DNA of 51,434 bases from assembly GCA_947476295.1 (NCBI GenBank), contig CANJQC010000026.1, forward strand, positions 1-51,434, given 5' to 3'. The stretch is from Planctomycetaceae bacterium (GTDB lineage Bacteria; Planctomycetota; Planctomycetia; Planctomycetales; Planctomycetaceae). This document shows, piece by piece, positions 1-9,311 of the stretch (within the stretch, counting starts at the first letter, position 1; every line of letters starts with the position of its first letter). A model generated the notes under the pieces. The model was given only the letters and a program-made list of their open reading frames with translations, was not told where the DNA came from and did no database searches. Position numbers and translations under genes: made by a program.

Positions 1-360
1 GCATGCCTGACGGTGACCGACGTGCCCCAGACGCCTCTGAGGCCACTGGCAGCCTCTGTTTATCCAACCGCCTCCCGCGCGCCATTGCTTCGCGCCCGTT
101 CGCTGCTGCGCGGTTCTCGGTTCGCACTCGTGCCAATACGACCATTGCGGCCGAATCATCGCACGCTTTGCAGTCGTCACTCCGGGCCACGGTCGAAATT
201 GCCAAGACAGGGTGCGATCTTTGGGTGATGGACTAAACTGTTACTTAAAAAGTCCTTATTGGCCGCGCGAAGTATAGATCCTCTGTGCTCGGAGAACTGA
301 CGCCCTGGGGAACTTCACCCTGCCGCTCGCCGAAAGACCGGCGCGTCGTGCGTCCAGTCA
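1..360. other. Left-edge stretch without a recognisable gene
   Basis: I see no convincing coding region here on either strand. The short open frames are arginine/alanine-rich and have no ribosome site. At 297-331 lies a short sequence, CTGACGCCC followed after a 15-base insert by TGCCGCTCGCC. It matches one end of the dispersed repeat seen at 13600-13704 and 37328-37437. It sits just past the stop codon of the large TPR gene, which ends at 361. Confidence 0.5.
297..331. repeat. Partial copy of dispersed GGCGAGCGG/CCGCTCGCC repeat
   Basis: CTGACGCCC and TGCCGCTCGCC flank a 15-base insert. The uninterrupted version occurs at 29588-29609 and in the longer copies near 13.6 kb and 37.4 kb. The position, right after a gene's stop codon, is the same as for the other members. 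Confidence 0.45.
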
Positions 361-3300
361 CTATTCCTGCAGCTTTAGCAGCCTTGTGCGGATTTCGTGG
401 CGGAGATCGATTGAGCCAGGCGCGCCCAAGGAAACGGCAGCGATCTGGTCGGCGATCACTCTGTCGCGTTCGATTTCAAGTGTGGCCGCGAGATCGGTGA
501 GCTTTGCTTGAGTTGCCGTGGCGAGGCATTCGTTCAGCACGGCGATTTGCACCAGACGATTGTTGATGGAATTTGCCTTCGCGGCTGCATGTTGCAGAAG
601 ACGTTGCACTGCGTCTGGATTTGCTTCCAGTGTTACCAGCATCTTCGCCGCGAATATGGCGGCAAAGTCCGGTGCCGACCGGAGTGCTTCCGGGATTCTG
701 GGTTTCGGTGATCGCTCGACGGCTTCTGAAACAGCGTCGGGTGCTGCTGATTCTTTCAACAGATTCAGCTTTTCAACAACCGCTGCCTTGATTTCCGCAT
801 CGTCCATTCGCAAAGCAAAGGCCAATGCCGCTGTGAGCAATGAAGCCGGTGGGCTGTCGTCTGCCAACAACGTTCGAATATCAGCCGTCAGCGCCGCACG
901 AAGTTTTTCATCGTCACAGGACTGCTTTTCGATCGCCTTCACGATGACGCTGTCCATTCGAACCGTCTTAAGTAGAACTGCATCGTGCGTTCGAGGATCT
1001 GTCGTTCCGGTGAGTTCCAATAGCATGTCGAAATGCTCCGGATTCAAATCCGGATCACCGATCGACAATTTGCCCCGAGTCTCCGACGCGGGACCCGCAT
1101 CGACATGGCCAGGGTCCAAATCCGAATCACCGATGTTCTGCGCCGTACTCTGAACTGCGATTTCGAACCAATTGACCAGCTTCTCAGCAGAGATCTGCTG
1201 CCGTGCCCAGCGTTGTGATGCGTTGAAACGTGACTTAAACGCGACGGCCTTGTCGTCGTCCAAGTCACTGGCGAATTTATCGATATCATGCGCTGTAACG
1301 TTCAGCAGCAGACGAGCGCCTTCGATTGGAAATCCCGAGTGCTGAATTTTTTCGCCGGCCTGAAGCAATTCACGGATCGAATCGGATGGATTTCCCCTTG
1401 CAGTAGCGGTGCTGTTCAGCATGCGCTGGACTCGTTGGTTCAGAATGTTGCGTGCCTTTTGCTGTTGACCGAGTGATTCGTAGACGGCGCCGAGTTCTTC
1501 CAGGCCGAGTTCTTCCAGGACCGAGTCGACGAGGGTTTCGACTTCCGTGGCGTGCGTAAACAGATGTTCAAGCAGTGTAAGGCGAACCGGATCCCAGTCA
1601 CGGCCGATCTCTTTCAGACGTCGGTTGAGGGCAAGGATCTCGTAAAGTCGATTCTCCTGCGAAATCAATGCTCTGTCCGGTAATAGGCTTTGCATCTCCG
1701 CAATTCGAGATTCCACGTCCGCTCGTCGTCCAAGTTGAGCATCGAGATATATGAGCATTGCGTCGGGGGATAGCTCGGAGGGCTGCCGCTCTGCCGCTCG
1801 CCGAATCAGAAACTCATGCAACGTCTTCAGGCTTGTTTCGTTCTTTACACTCTGCAGAATCAGATATGTTTCGTCAACGCGGCTGATGTCAGCGAAACTA
1901 ACTTTGGACAGGAGTTCGCTTTGAATTGCTGGAAGAAGTTTTTCTTCGGCGACAACATCGGGCCGTGCCAGAAATCCGCCGATCGCGAGTCGCCGAGTTC
2001 CCTCATTGGCGAGCAGTGTTTCGATCGACTGCTGCACGACGTCGTCATTCGTCTTTGCTTGCGACAGAGCAGCGATCACGTTGATGATCAGTCCCGCCTG
2101 TTCGCTCCAGTGTTCGGGCTTGAGGTTGAGTACGGCAGTCAGAAAATCTGCATGCCGTTTTGCTCGTTCAAAGGCCTGGACGTAGGTCTCCATTTCTTCG
2201 GAGAACGCTTCGGGATCGTCCTTCAGAATCGTCAGATAGATGTCACACGCGCCGCTGACATCGCCGCTGCGTTCAAGTTCCGTGGCTTTGGCTCGAAGGC
2301 TCGGCGGAGCCTTTTTTGAGAGCAACGCAATCCGATCTCGCTTCGCTGCCAACAAATCCCACTGTTCGGCCGCCTCATGAAATTCCACCAAAACCTCGAG
2401 TAAATCCACCGAGCTCGGCGACTCTGCCAACATGGCTTCATACCGATCGATCAATGGCTGAAGGCGATTCAATCGCCCTAAGGCTTTGATCGCCTGAAGC
2501 CGCTCGCCACCGTCATCGCGATCATCGTCAGGACGGTGACCGGAAAACAGCGAACCGCCCGATGCGAGCTTCAACAGTTCCCATGCGACTTCGCCGGCAA
2601 GCTCGTGCTTTCCCTCAGCAACATAGGTCTGCAACTGCCGTCCAAGCAGGGATTGACGATCCATGGTGCCTCGGCCGAATCTTGCTTGGATCGCGGCAAC
2701 TTTGTCAGCCATCCCGAGCTTATCCAGTACTGGAATCAAATCGCGCTGCTGGTCCATATTCAGAGGTAATCCAAACAGCCTCTCAGCTGCAATGGCGCAT
2801 CTTTCGGAATTTCCCACCGGGAGAAGGGTTCGCAGGACGAATTCTTCTCTTGCGATCTGACGCAAACCATTCGTGAGGTGCATCGAATCCAGCAACAACA
2901 CGGCTTCGTCGATCAGCCCCTGTTGAGCCACCTTTTCTGCAATCAGAAACTTGATGTGCTCATTCTGTGGATCACCCACTGCCGCATCGATCAGGCACGA
3001 GATCTCGGCAACTTCGTCACCAAGTTGACGGGCCAGTTCAGCGCGAATTACATGGAGACTTACCTGTTCCGAGGGCGATGCGGATGTCGCTTTGGTGTGA
3101 CACCATTGTACAACTCGATCCTCTGCATTGAGTGCCACAAGCAGTAGCAGACACTCGGAAACATTTGATCCTGCTGCGTTACCAAGTCTATCGATCAGGA
3201 TCTCCGTTAATGTCAGGAGTTCCTTTTCCGCCGACTGCTGTGCCGGTCGTACTGTGGCAGTCCCAACTGTTTCTACAAGGTCCAGCAGGGCTAATAAAGT

Positions 3301-6300
3301 GTCGGGGTCTTGCGCAAGCCACTCAGCGATCAAGTCACCGTTCTCCGATCCAGATTGGCCGTCAGACCATAATGCTTCAAGCAATTCCGCAAACTCAGGT
3401 TCCGCTGCAAGTCGTTTCTGCAAAGCTGCAATGACGCCCTTGATTCGTTCCGGCTTTTGAAACATGCCTACGATGCTCCATAAAGCTCTCAACTCGGAAA
3501 TCTCATTAGTAATTCCGAGTTGTCCTTCAACGAGCGTTGCGATTTCGTCATCGAACCTTCCATCAGGCATTATGCTCAGGATCGGAATTGAACTTTGGTT
3601 CAGCCATGTCGGAGCATCTTTGATCAGTGTCTTCAACAACTGCCGTGATCGTTCCTTCAATCGTTGCTGACCCTCGGCAGGAAGGTCGTTGGCCGAATAT
3701 CGCTGACAAGTCTCGAACAGTTGAAAGGCCGTCCGAGCGGGACTTGGTGGCCCGTTCAGGAAATCTTCCAATGCTGACCAGACTTCGTTGCTCGCTGGCG
3801 AACGAGCAGTCACTGTACGTATCAACGAGGCCGCGAGACGCAGCTGATCTCGCTCAGAAAGATGCGATGCAAAAGCACTGTCAATGTCCGCTTCCGGGGC
3901 AGACGCACCGACGCGAAAAACGAGCGACGCAGCGCATTCGCAATAGACGGCCCCAAAACAACCTGCCGGATTCTCGGTTGACTCAGTCAGCCAGGCTGAA
4001 AAAGATTCTGCCGTATCAATCGCGGTCGAAGGTAGTGCGACGGAATTCGCACTGACTCCGGCGATGGTTGCGGGTGCATCAAAATCGACATCCAGCTGCA
4101 CGATCTTGCGACTCACGTCCCGTGCCTCTGCCAATTGATGGTTGCGAAGCAGTACGCCGCGGTAGGCGTTCAACGCTTCCCAGTCATCTTTTGAGGTTTC
4201 CAGCAAGCGATGGCAAAGCATCTCCGCGATATCGTCGTATCCGCCCGAGACAAGGATTTCAATCTCCTTCAGAATTTCCACGCGATCGGTTCGACTTTCG
4301 GCCAGTCGCAATCTCTCCTTCGCTGCTGCATCATAGAGATTCTCCTGAGCCAGAATCTCAATCAGCCGCCGCCGTTCCTCATCGGATGCTGTCAACTCGA
4401 CGATTTGCCGCTGATACTGTTCCATCTGCGAGCTGTTGTGTTCCTGTTCGGCAAGCGTCCGAAGTTCTTTCAACAGAATGACATTCTGTGACTCATCGAT
4501 CATCAACCGTTCCAGCGTCTCTCGTGACTTACGAAAGTCGCCAGCTTCTCGATATGCCGTGGCGATGCAGCGAGTCATCTCGGTCGGCAGATTCAGCTCG
4601 CGGCTGCGAAGTTCCAGTCGCTCGATGATTTTTTCGAACTGATTGCTGCGAAGGTAGAGATTGCTGAGTGCGAGGACGATGTTGGTCTGGCCTTCCAGGT
4701 CGGGGGCTTTGTCGAAGGCGCGCCAGTAGAGTTCAATCGCTTCAGGGGTTTGAAATTCGTCCGCGAGGGTTTTTGCGAGGGCGCGGAGGGAGGCTTCGTC
4801 GCCAGGGTTGACTCGGACGGCTTGCCGTAATGCCTCAACAGCCGCCTGAGGCTGGCCGACTTCGAATGCAAGGTCGGCGAAAAATTGATACGCTTCGGGA
4901 TTGCCCGGCGTGGCTTTGATCACATCGCGGCCGGTTTTCAAGGCAGTGTCGAATTGGCCGAGGCGGATTTCGAACCGGGCAATTTTTCTGAGGTATTCCG
5001 AGATGCCTTGCCGATCCAGTGAGGCTAGTTTTTTCATCGCGTCGGCGGCATCGCCAAGACGTCCCGTGCGTTCGTACAAGTCAGCAAGGATTGTCCAGCC
5101 GGGGATCGATCGCGGTTCGAGGTCGACCACCTTGATCGCGGAATCCGTGGCGTCGTTCAGCCTATCGGCAGCGTTTTGATAGAGGGCCAGGGTTCGCCAG
5201 CGGTCGGCGGTGACATTGGTGCCAGCCTGAAGTTCCGCAGCAAGCAGTGTCGTTTGTTCTTCAAGCTGGCCTGCGGCGATGAGCGTTTTGACTCGATCAC
5301 GCAGAATCTGTTGCCGTTCATCCGGCGTTTCGGCAGACCGCTCGGCGAGATCAAGCTGCTGCAGTGCCTCCGCCAGCAAGCTCTGTCTGACCTGCGCGAA
5401 CGGCGAGGATACGTCAGCCTCGCCTCCGGCTCGGGTTATACGAGAATCCACGATTACATCATCAGCTGCATCCCTCAGCATCTCACTGAACAACATGCGT
5501 TCAGCAGGATCGGGATTCAGCGTACAGGCTTCACGCATGAATGCCAGGGCGGGCTCAGTATGCGCGAAACCGCGAAGGACTTCGGCCAGTCGAATGAGAT
5601 TGGCCTTTGTGCGGCGATCTCCGGCGGCGATCTGTCTCCAGGTGGCAAGTGCTTCGTCAGTTCGCTGAAGCCGATGCAGGTATTCACCGAGATACTCACG
5701 ATACTGTGGTTCGTTCGGAGCCTTGTCGATGGCCTTCCGATACAGCTCAATCGCGCGGTCGGTGAGTTCGGCTCGGCGCATCAACTCCGCCAGACGACTC
5801 AGCGCTGCCGAATCATCGGTTCGATCGATGATTAGCCGTTCCCAGATGGCGGCTGCTTTGGCTTGCCGTTCGGCAAGCGGCATATCTTTGCGAGACAAAT
5901 ACAACTGGCCCCGGTCTTCGATGTGATCCCGATTGCCCGCATCGAACTGAGCCATCTGTTCATACTGTGCAATCGCGTCGGCCAGCCGGTCGTCTCGAAC
6001 CAATTGTTCAATAAGAGACTCGCGAAGTGCGACATTCGAAGGAGCCAGCGCAATCGCCCTGCGATACAACTCCGCAGCGTCCGCCGTCCGATTCTGCAGT
6101 GACAGCGTGCGACCCAGTCGAGCCATCGCATCGACGTCTTCAGTATGATCTTTAATCCACGTTTCGTAATACGCGACAAGCCCCGGCAGATCATCCCGGC
6201 TGCGAAACATGGATTCGATAAGACGGCGGATTTCTTTATACAACCAACTGTCAACGTCGAGTGTTCCCAATTGCGATTCAAGCAGAGCAATCGCGTCCTG

Positions 6301-7194
6301 TGGCCGCCCCAGCTGAATCATCAGATCTGCAGCGGCGAGATTTGCCTGGATGCGTTGTTCCGGATTTCTCGATTCATGAGCCAGCGATTCGTAACGCATC
6401 AAAGCGTCCTGCCACCGTCCGTCCTGCGCGAGCGCTACGGCGATTTGCTCCTTGACACGCAAGTCGCCGGGAAACAAATCTTCTAATCGCTGCCATGCGT
6501 CCAGCGCTTTGGCGTCCTGTTGAGAACGTTGCAGCGTGCGCGCCAGTTCTTTGTAGATCTCAAGCAGATCGGTTTTGACAGGACGACACGCGATTGCCCG
6601 TTCGAATGATTCCGGAGCCAGATCTAACTGGTGATTCATGATTCTGGCTTTCCCCAGATACCAATGCGCGATGGCATCCTCCGACCGCAGTCGCGTGGCC
6701 TGTTCCAGCGCTGTGACTGCAGCCACTCCCTGAACATGCTGCAAGTCGAGTATCCCTAGAAGCACAGACGCCGGGCCGGGATCTGGCGTCGTTGCAAATT
6801 CGGGAATAACAGAGTCCGGAGTTTGCTCATCTGTTGTCTTCAGTTTCGTCAGTCCAGCAGCATCCGCCAATGCGTCGTGAAAAGCCTGAATCGTGCCGCG
6901 GTTTGAATGAAACTCATAGACACGATCCCACGCCGTTCCAAATCTCGGATTGCCAAACAAGACTTTCAGAAACTGCTGGTACGTCTGAACGGATGTCGCT
7001 TCATCTGCACGTTCGTCCGCTGCGGACCACTCTACCGCCGAAACGCACACGAAATGAACCATCAATGTCAACGCGATCAGCGACGGGCGATATCCAATTC
7101 TGGCTTCTCCACGGGGATCCGGGGAGAAAGTGACCGCAGGCCGGATGAGAGGGCTGGCGGCGGATGGATACTGTTTTGTGAGTGCTGCGGGCAT
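361..7194 (-). CDS. Giant exported TPR / helical-solenoid protein (about 2,277 aa)
   Basis: A very long protein built mostly of 34-residue tetratricopeptide-like helix pairs (repeating patterns such as A-x-x-x-Y/W...A..P) over roughly the first 1,000 residues. The rest is a looser helical solenoid. I place the start at the ATG at 7194, because a hydrophobic export segment (IALTLMVHFVCVSAVEWSA) follows about 37 residues later; a TTG at 7293 would add 33 residues. Neither start has a good ribosome site. TPR arrays mediate protein-protein contacts, so a scaffold role in the periplasm or at the inner membrane is the likeliest inference; no catalytic motif was seen. Near the C-terminus a short peptide (GDxDLxPxH) occurs twice, encoded by an imperfect 36-bp tandem copy (1027-1062 and 1099-1134). 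Very large TPR proteins are common in Planctomycetota. The partner and function are unknown. Confidence 0.85.
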   Translation of the reverse strand: MPAALTKQYPSAASPLIRPAVTFSPDPRGEARIGYRPSLIALTLMVHFVCVSAVEWSAADERADEATSVQTYQQFLKVLFGNPRFGTAWDRVYEFHSNRGTIQAFHDALADAAGLTKLKTTDEQTPDSVIPEFATTPDPGPASVLLGILDLQHVQGVAAVTALEQATRLRSEDAIAHWYLGKARIMNHQLDLAPESFERAIACRPVKTDLLEIYKELARTLQRSQQDAKALDAWQRLEDLFPGDLRVKEQIAVALAQDGRWQDALMRYESLAHESRNPEQRIQANLAAADLMIQLGRPQDAIALLESQLGTLDVDSWLYKEIRRLIESMFRSRDDLPGLVAYYETWIKDHTEDVDAMARLGRTLSLQNRTADAAELYRRAIALAPSNVALRESLIEQLVRDDRLADAIAQYEQMAQFDAGNRDHIEDRGQLYLSRKDMPLAERQAKAAAIWERLIIDRTDDSAALSRLAELMRRAELTDRAIELYRKAIDKAPNEPQYREYLGEYLHRLQRTDEALATWRQIAAGDRRTKANLIRLAEVLRGFAHTEPALAFMREACTLNPDPAERMLFSEMLRDAADDVIVDSRITRAGGEADVSSPFAQVRQSLLAEALQQLDLAERSAETPDERQQILRDRVKTLIAAGQLEEQTTLLAAELQAGTNVTADRWRTLALYQNAADRLNDATDSAIKVVDLEPRSIPGWTILADLYERTGRLGDAADAMKKLASLDRQGISEYLRKIARFEIRLGQFDTALKTGRDVIKATPGNPEAYQFFADLAFEVGQPQAAVEALRQAVRVNPGDEASLRALAKTLADEFQTPEAIELYWRAFDKAPDLEGQTNIVLALSNLYLRSNQFEKIIERLELRSRELNLPTEMTRCIATAYREAGDFRKSRETLERLMIDESQNVILLKELRTLAEQEHNSSQMEQYQRQIVELTASDEERRRLIEILAQENLYDAAAKERLRLAESRTDRVEILKEIEILVSGGYDDIAEMLCHRLLETSKDDWEALNAYRGVLLRNHQLAEARDVSRKIVQLDVDFDAPATIAGVSANSVALPSTAIDTAESFSAWLTESTENPAGCFGAVYCECAASLVFRVGASAPEADIDSAFASHLSERDQLRLAASLIRTVTARSPASNEVWSALEDFLNGPPSPARTAFQLFETCQRYSANDLPAEGQQRLKERSRQLLKTLIKDAPTWLNQSSIPILSIMPDGRFDDEIATLVEGQLGITNEISELRALWSIVGMFQKPERIKGVIAALQKRLAAEPEFAELLEALWSDGQSGSENGDLIAEWLAQDPDTLLALLDLVETVGTATVRPAQQSAEKELLTLTEILIDRLGNAAGSNVSECLLLLVALNAEDRVVQWCHTKATSASPSEQVSLHVIRAELARQLGDEVAEISCLIDAAVGDPQNEHIKFLIAEKVAQQGLIDEAVLLLDSMHLTNGLRQIAREEFVLRTLLPVGNSERCAIAAERLFGLPLNMDQQRDLIPVLDKLGMADKVAAIQARFGRGTMDRQSLLGRQLQTYVAEGKHELAGEVAWELLKLASGGSLFSGHRPDDDRDDGGERLQAIKALGRLNRLQPLIDRYEAMLAESPSSVDLLEVLVEFHEAAEQWDLLAAKRDRIALLSKKAPPSLRAKATELERSGDVSGACDIYLTILKDDPEAFSEEMETYVQAFERAKRHADFLTAVLNLKPEHWSEQAGLIINVIAALSQAKTNDDVVQQSIETLLANEGTRRLAIGGFLARPDVVAEEKLLPAIQSELLSKVSFADISRVDETYLILQSVKNETSLKTLHEFLIRRAAERQPSELSPDAMLIYLDAQLGRRADVESRIAEMQSLLPDRALISQENRLYEILALNRRLKEIGRDWDPVRLTLLEHLFTHATEVETLVDSVLEELGLEELGAVYESLGQQQKARNILNQRVQRMLNSTATARGNPSDSIRELLQAGEKIQHSGFPIEGARLLLNVTAHDIDKFASDLDDDKAVAFKSRFNASQRWARQQISAEKLVNWFEIAVQSTAQNIGDSDLDPGHVDAGPASETRGKLSIGDPDLNPEHFDMLLELTGTTDPRTHDAVLLKTVRMDSVIVKAIEKQSCDDEKLRAALTADIRTLLADDSPPASLLTAALAFALRMDDAEIKAAVVEKLNLLKESAAPDAVSEAVERSPKPRIPEALRSAPDFAAIFAAKMLVTLEANPDAVQRLLQHAAAKANSINNRLVQIAVLNECLATATQAKLTDLAATLEIERDRVIADQIAAVSLGAPGSIDLRHEIRTRLLKLQE

Positions 7195-7336
7195 GGCGGA
7201 AAGAAGACTGCTAAGAGGCGGGATCACACTAAATCGGTAAAACAGCAATATCGTACGCTCAGGGGTGCCTTCATGCGGAGTGTGAAGGTACAATTTCCGG
7301 CGGGTGGCCTTAATACCGGATCAAAGGAGGGACGTA

Positions 7337-7420
7337 ATGAATGACACGGTTGCCAGATTCTGTGACAACGTCCATGAAAAGCTGGAGACTCTTCAGCGTC
7401 GCATGGAGTCAATGAGGTGA
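7337..7420 (+). CDS. 27-aa small protein or leader peptide upstream of the GH13 gene
   Basis: An ATG at 7337 opens a 27-codon frame ending in TGA at 7418-7420. It is preceded by one of the best Shine-Dalgarno sites in the window (AAAGGAGGG, 7323-7331, spacing 5). The peptide (MNDTVARFCDNVHEKLETLQ and seven more residues) is charged and has the heptad pattern of a short amphipathic helix, with no hydrophobic segment. The next gene starts only 4 bases after this stop, and its own ribosome site (GAGG, 7414-7417) lies inside the last codons, so the two are probably translationally coupled. It could be a real microprotein or a leader that sets translation of the downstream enzyme. I do not recognise a family. 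Confidence 0.5.
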   Translation: MNDTVARFCDNVHEKLETLQRRMESMR

Positions 7421-7424
7421 GTGC

Positions 7425-9263
7425 TTGACAACAACGTCAATGGACAACGTTCGCATCGGAATGGGATCGATGCCCCACGTATGCGGCGTGGCATTTCGGG
7501 TGTGGGCTCCTCATGCCGATGCGGTGTATGTGATTGGTTCGTTCAATAAGTGGTCGCCCGACGCACATCCCATGGCAAAGGTGGACGAGGGCTATTGGTA
7601 CGCGGACATCTTCGGGGCTGCGATCGGCGACGAATATCGCTATCGCATTCTGAACGGCGACAAGCAACTGCTGCGAATTGATCCCTATGCACGCCACGTG
7701 AATAATTCGGTCGGGAACGCAGTGGTCTATGACCCGCAGTTTGACTGGCAGGGCGATGATTTTCAAATGCCCCCCGTCAATGAGATCGTGATCTATGAAA
7801 TGCATTTGGGGACATTTCACAACGACGAAGATCGCCAGACAGATAAGTTTGCTGAGGCCATCCAGAAACTTGATCATCTGAAGCGGTTAGGCGTCAACGT
7901 CATCGAGGTGATGCCGTTGGCGGAGTTCGCTGGTGAGCTGTCGTGGGGGTACAACCCTGCCTGCATTTTTGCTGTCGAAACCGACTATGGCGGTCCGGCT
8001 GGATTCAAGCGCTTCGTCAAAGCGGTGCATCAGGCAGGAATAGGGGTGATCCTGGATGTCGTCTACAACCATTTCGGCCCGAGCGACCTTGACCTATGGC
8101 AGTTTGACGGCTGGAGTGAGAACGGACTCGGCGGAATCTATTTCTACAACGACTGGCGTGCCGAAACTCCGTGGGGAGCGACGCGCCCCGATTACGGCCG
8201 CAGGGAAGTGTGCCAGTTCATTCGGGACAACGCTCTGATGTGGCTGGAAGAATATCACGTAGATGGACTGCGGCTCGACATGACGCTGTTTATGCACAGC
8301 GTGCGTGGAGACGGCGACTCGGGCGCTGACTTACCAGACGGATGGAGCCTTGTTCAGTGGATCAATCGGGAAGTGAGGCAACGGTTTCCGGGACGCATCA
8401 CCATTGCCGAGGACCTGCGTGACGATGACCGGATTACCAGGCCGTCAGATCAGGGTGGAGCGGGCTTTACGGCACAATGGGTGGCTGGCTTTGTTCATCC
8501 CGTGCGCGCGGCCGTGATCACCCCGAACGACGACCAAAGATCGCTGGAGAGCGTTCGACGGGCCATTGATGGCTGCTACAACGGGGATCCGTTCCAGCGC
8601 GTTCTCTACAGCGAGTCGCATGACGAAGTCGCGAATGGAAAGGCGCGTGTCGCGTCAGAAATTGATCCTCATAACCCAGAGAGCTGGTTCGCCCAGAAAC
8701 GCACAACTCTGGCGGCAGCCATCGTACTCACGTCGCCTGGCATCCCGATGCTGTTTCAGGGGCAGGAGTTTCTCGAAGACGGGTGGTTCCAAGATTCGGT
8801 TCCGCTCGACTGGAATAAGTCGGAACAGTTCAATGGCCTCGTCCTGATGTATCGGGACCTGATTCATCTTCGCCTCAATCGCTTGAATTGCACGAGAGGT
8901 TTGTCGGGATCCGGCCTGAACACCTTTCATCAGAATCAGGCAGATAACATGATTGCCTATCACCGCTGGCATCAGGGAGGTCCCGGTGATGACGTAGTCG
9001 TCGTTTTGAATCTCTCACATCTGGCTCGCGAGAACTACAAGCTGGGGTTTCCTGCGCCAGGAATCTGGCGATTACGTTTGAACAGTGACTGGAATGGCTA
9101 CAGCCGCGGATTTGGAAACCAGGCAAGCTCTGACATTATCGCGGGAACTGAACCATTGGGTGATCCGCAGGGAGTAAACGCTGTGCAGCGGGACGGCTTT
9201 CCTGCCGAGGCAACAATCTGCATCGGCGCATACAGTGTCTTGATTTTCTCACAGGACAAATGA
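7425..9263 (+). CDS. GH13 alpha-amylase-family enzyme (branching enzyme / trehalohydrolase-like)
   Basis: This 612-residue protein has an N-terminal CBM48-like beta-sandwich (about residues 20-105: FRVWAPHADAVYVIGSFNKW) and a GH13 TIM barrel. The four GH13 motifs are visible: DVVYNH (211-216), DGLRLD with nucleophile Asp285, AED with acid/base Glu329, and ESHDE with His399-Asp400. It therefore acts on alpha-1,4-glucans with a retaining mechanism. The domain order fits glycogen branching enzyme or malto-oligosyltrehalose trehalohydrolase, and I cannot separate these from sequence alone. No export signal is seen, so it is probably cytoplasmic. The TTG at 7425 is favoured as start because GAGG lies 7 bases upstream; an ATG at 7440 is the alternative. 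It follows a 27-codon small ORF by 4 bases. The gene downstream is convergent, and no other glycogen genes lie nearby. Confidence 0.85.
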   Translation: MTTTSMDNVRIGMGSMPHVCGVAFRVWAPHADAVYVIGSFNKWSPDAHPMAKVDEGYWYADIFGAAIGDEYRYRILNGDKQLLRIDPYARHVNNSVGNAVVYDPQFDWQGDDFQMPPVNEIVIYEMHLGTFHNDEDRQTDKFAEAIQKLDHLKRLGVNVIEVMPLAEFAGELSWGYNPACIFAVETDYGGPAGFKRFVKAVHQAGIGVILDVVYNHFGPSDLDLWQFDGWSENGLGGIYFYNDWRAETPWGATRPDYGRREVCQFIRDNALMWLEEYHVDGLRLDMTLFMHSVRGDGDSGADLPDGWSLVQWINREVRQRFPGRITIAEDLRDDDRITRPSDQGGAGFTAQWVAGFVHPVRAAVITPNDDQRSLESVRRAIDGCYNGDPFQRVLYSESHDEVANGKARVASEIDPHNPESWFAQKRTTLAAAIVLTSPGIPMLFQGQEFLEDGWFQDSVPLDWNKSEQFNGLVLMYRDLIHLRLNRLNCTRGLSGSGLNTFHQNQADNMIAYHRWHQGGPGDDVVVVLNLSHLARENYKLGFPAPGIWRLRLNSDWNGYSRGFGNQASSDIIAGTEPLGDPQGVNAVQRDGFPAEATICIGAYSVLIFSQDK

Positions 9264-9311
9264 GGCTGGTCTGGAGATCGTTCATGAAGTTGCGGCTGGC
9301 AAACCCGGGTC

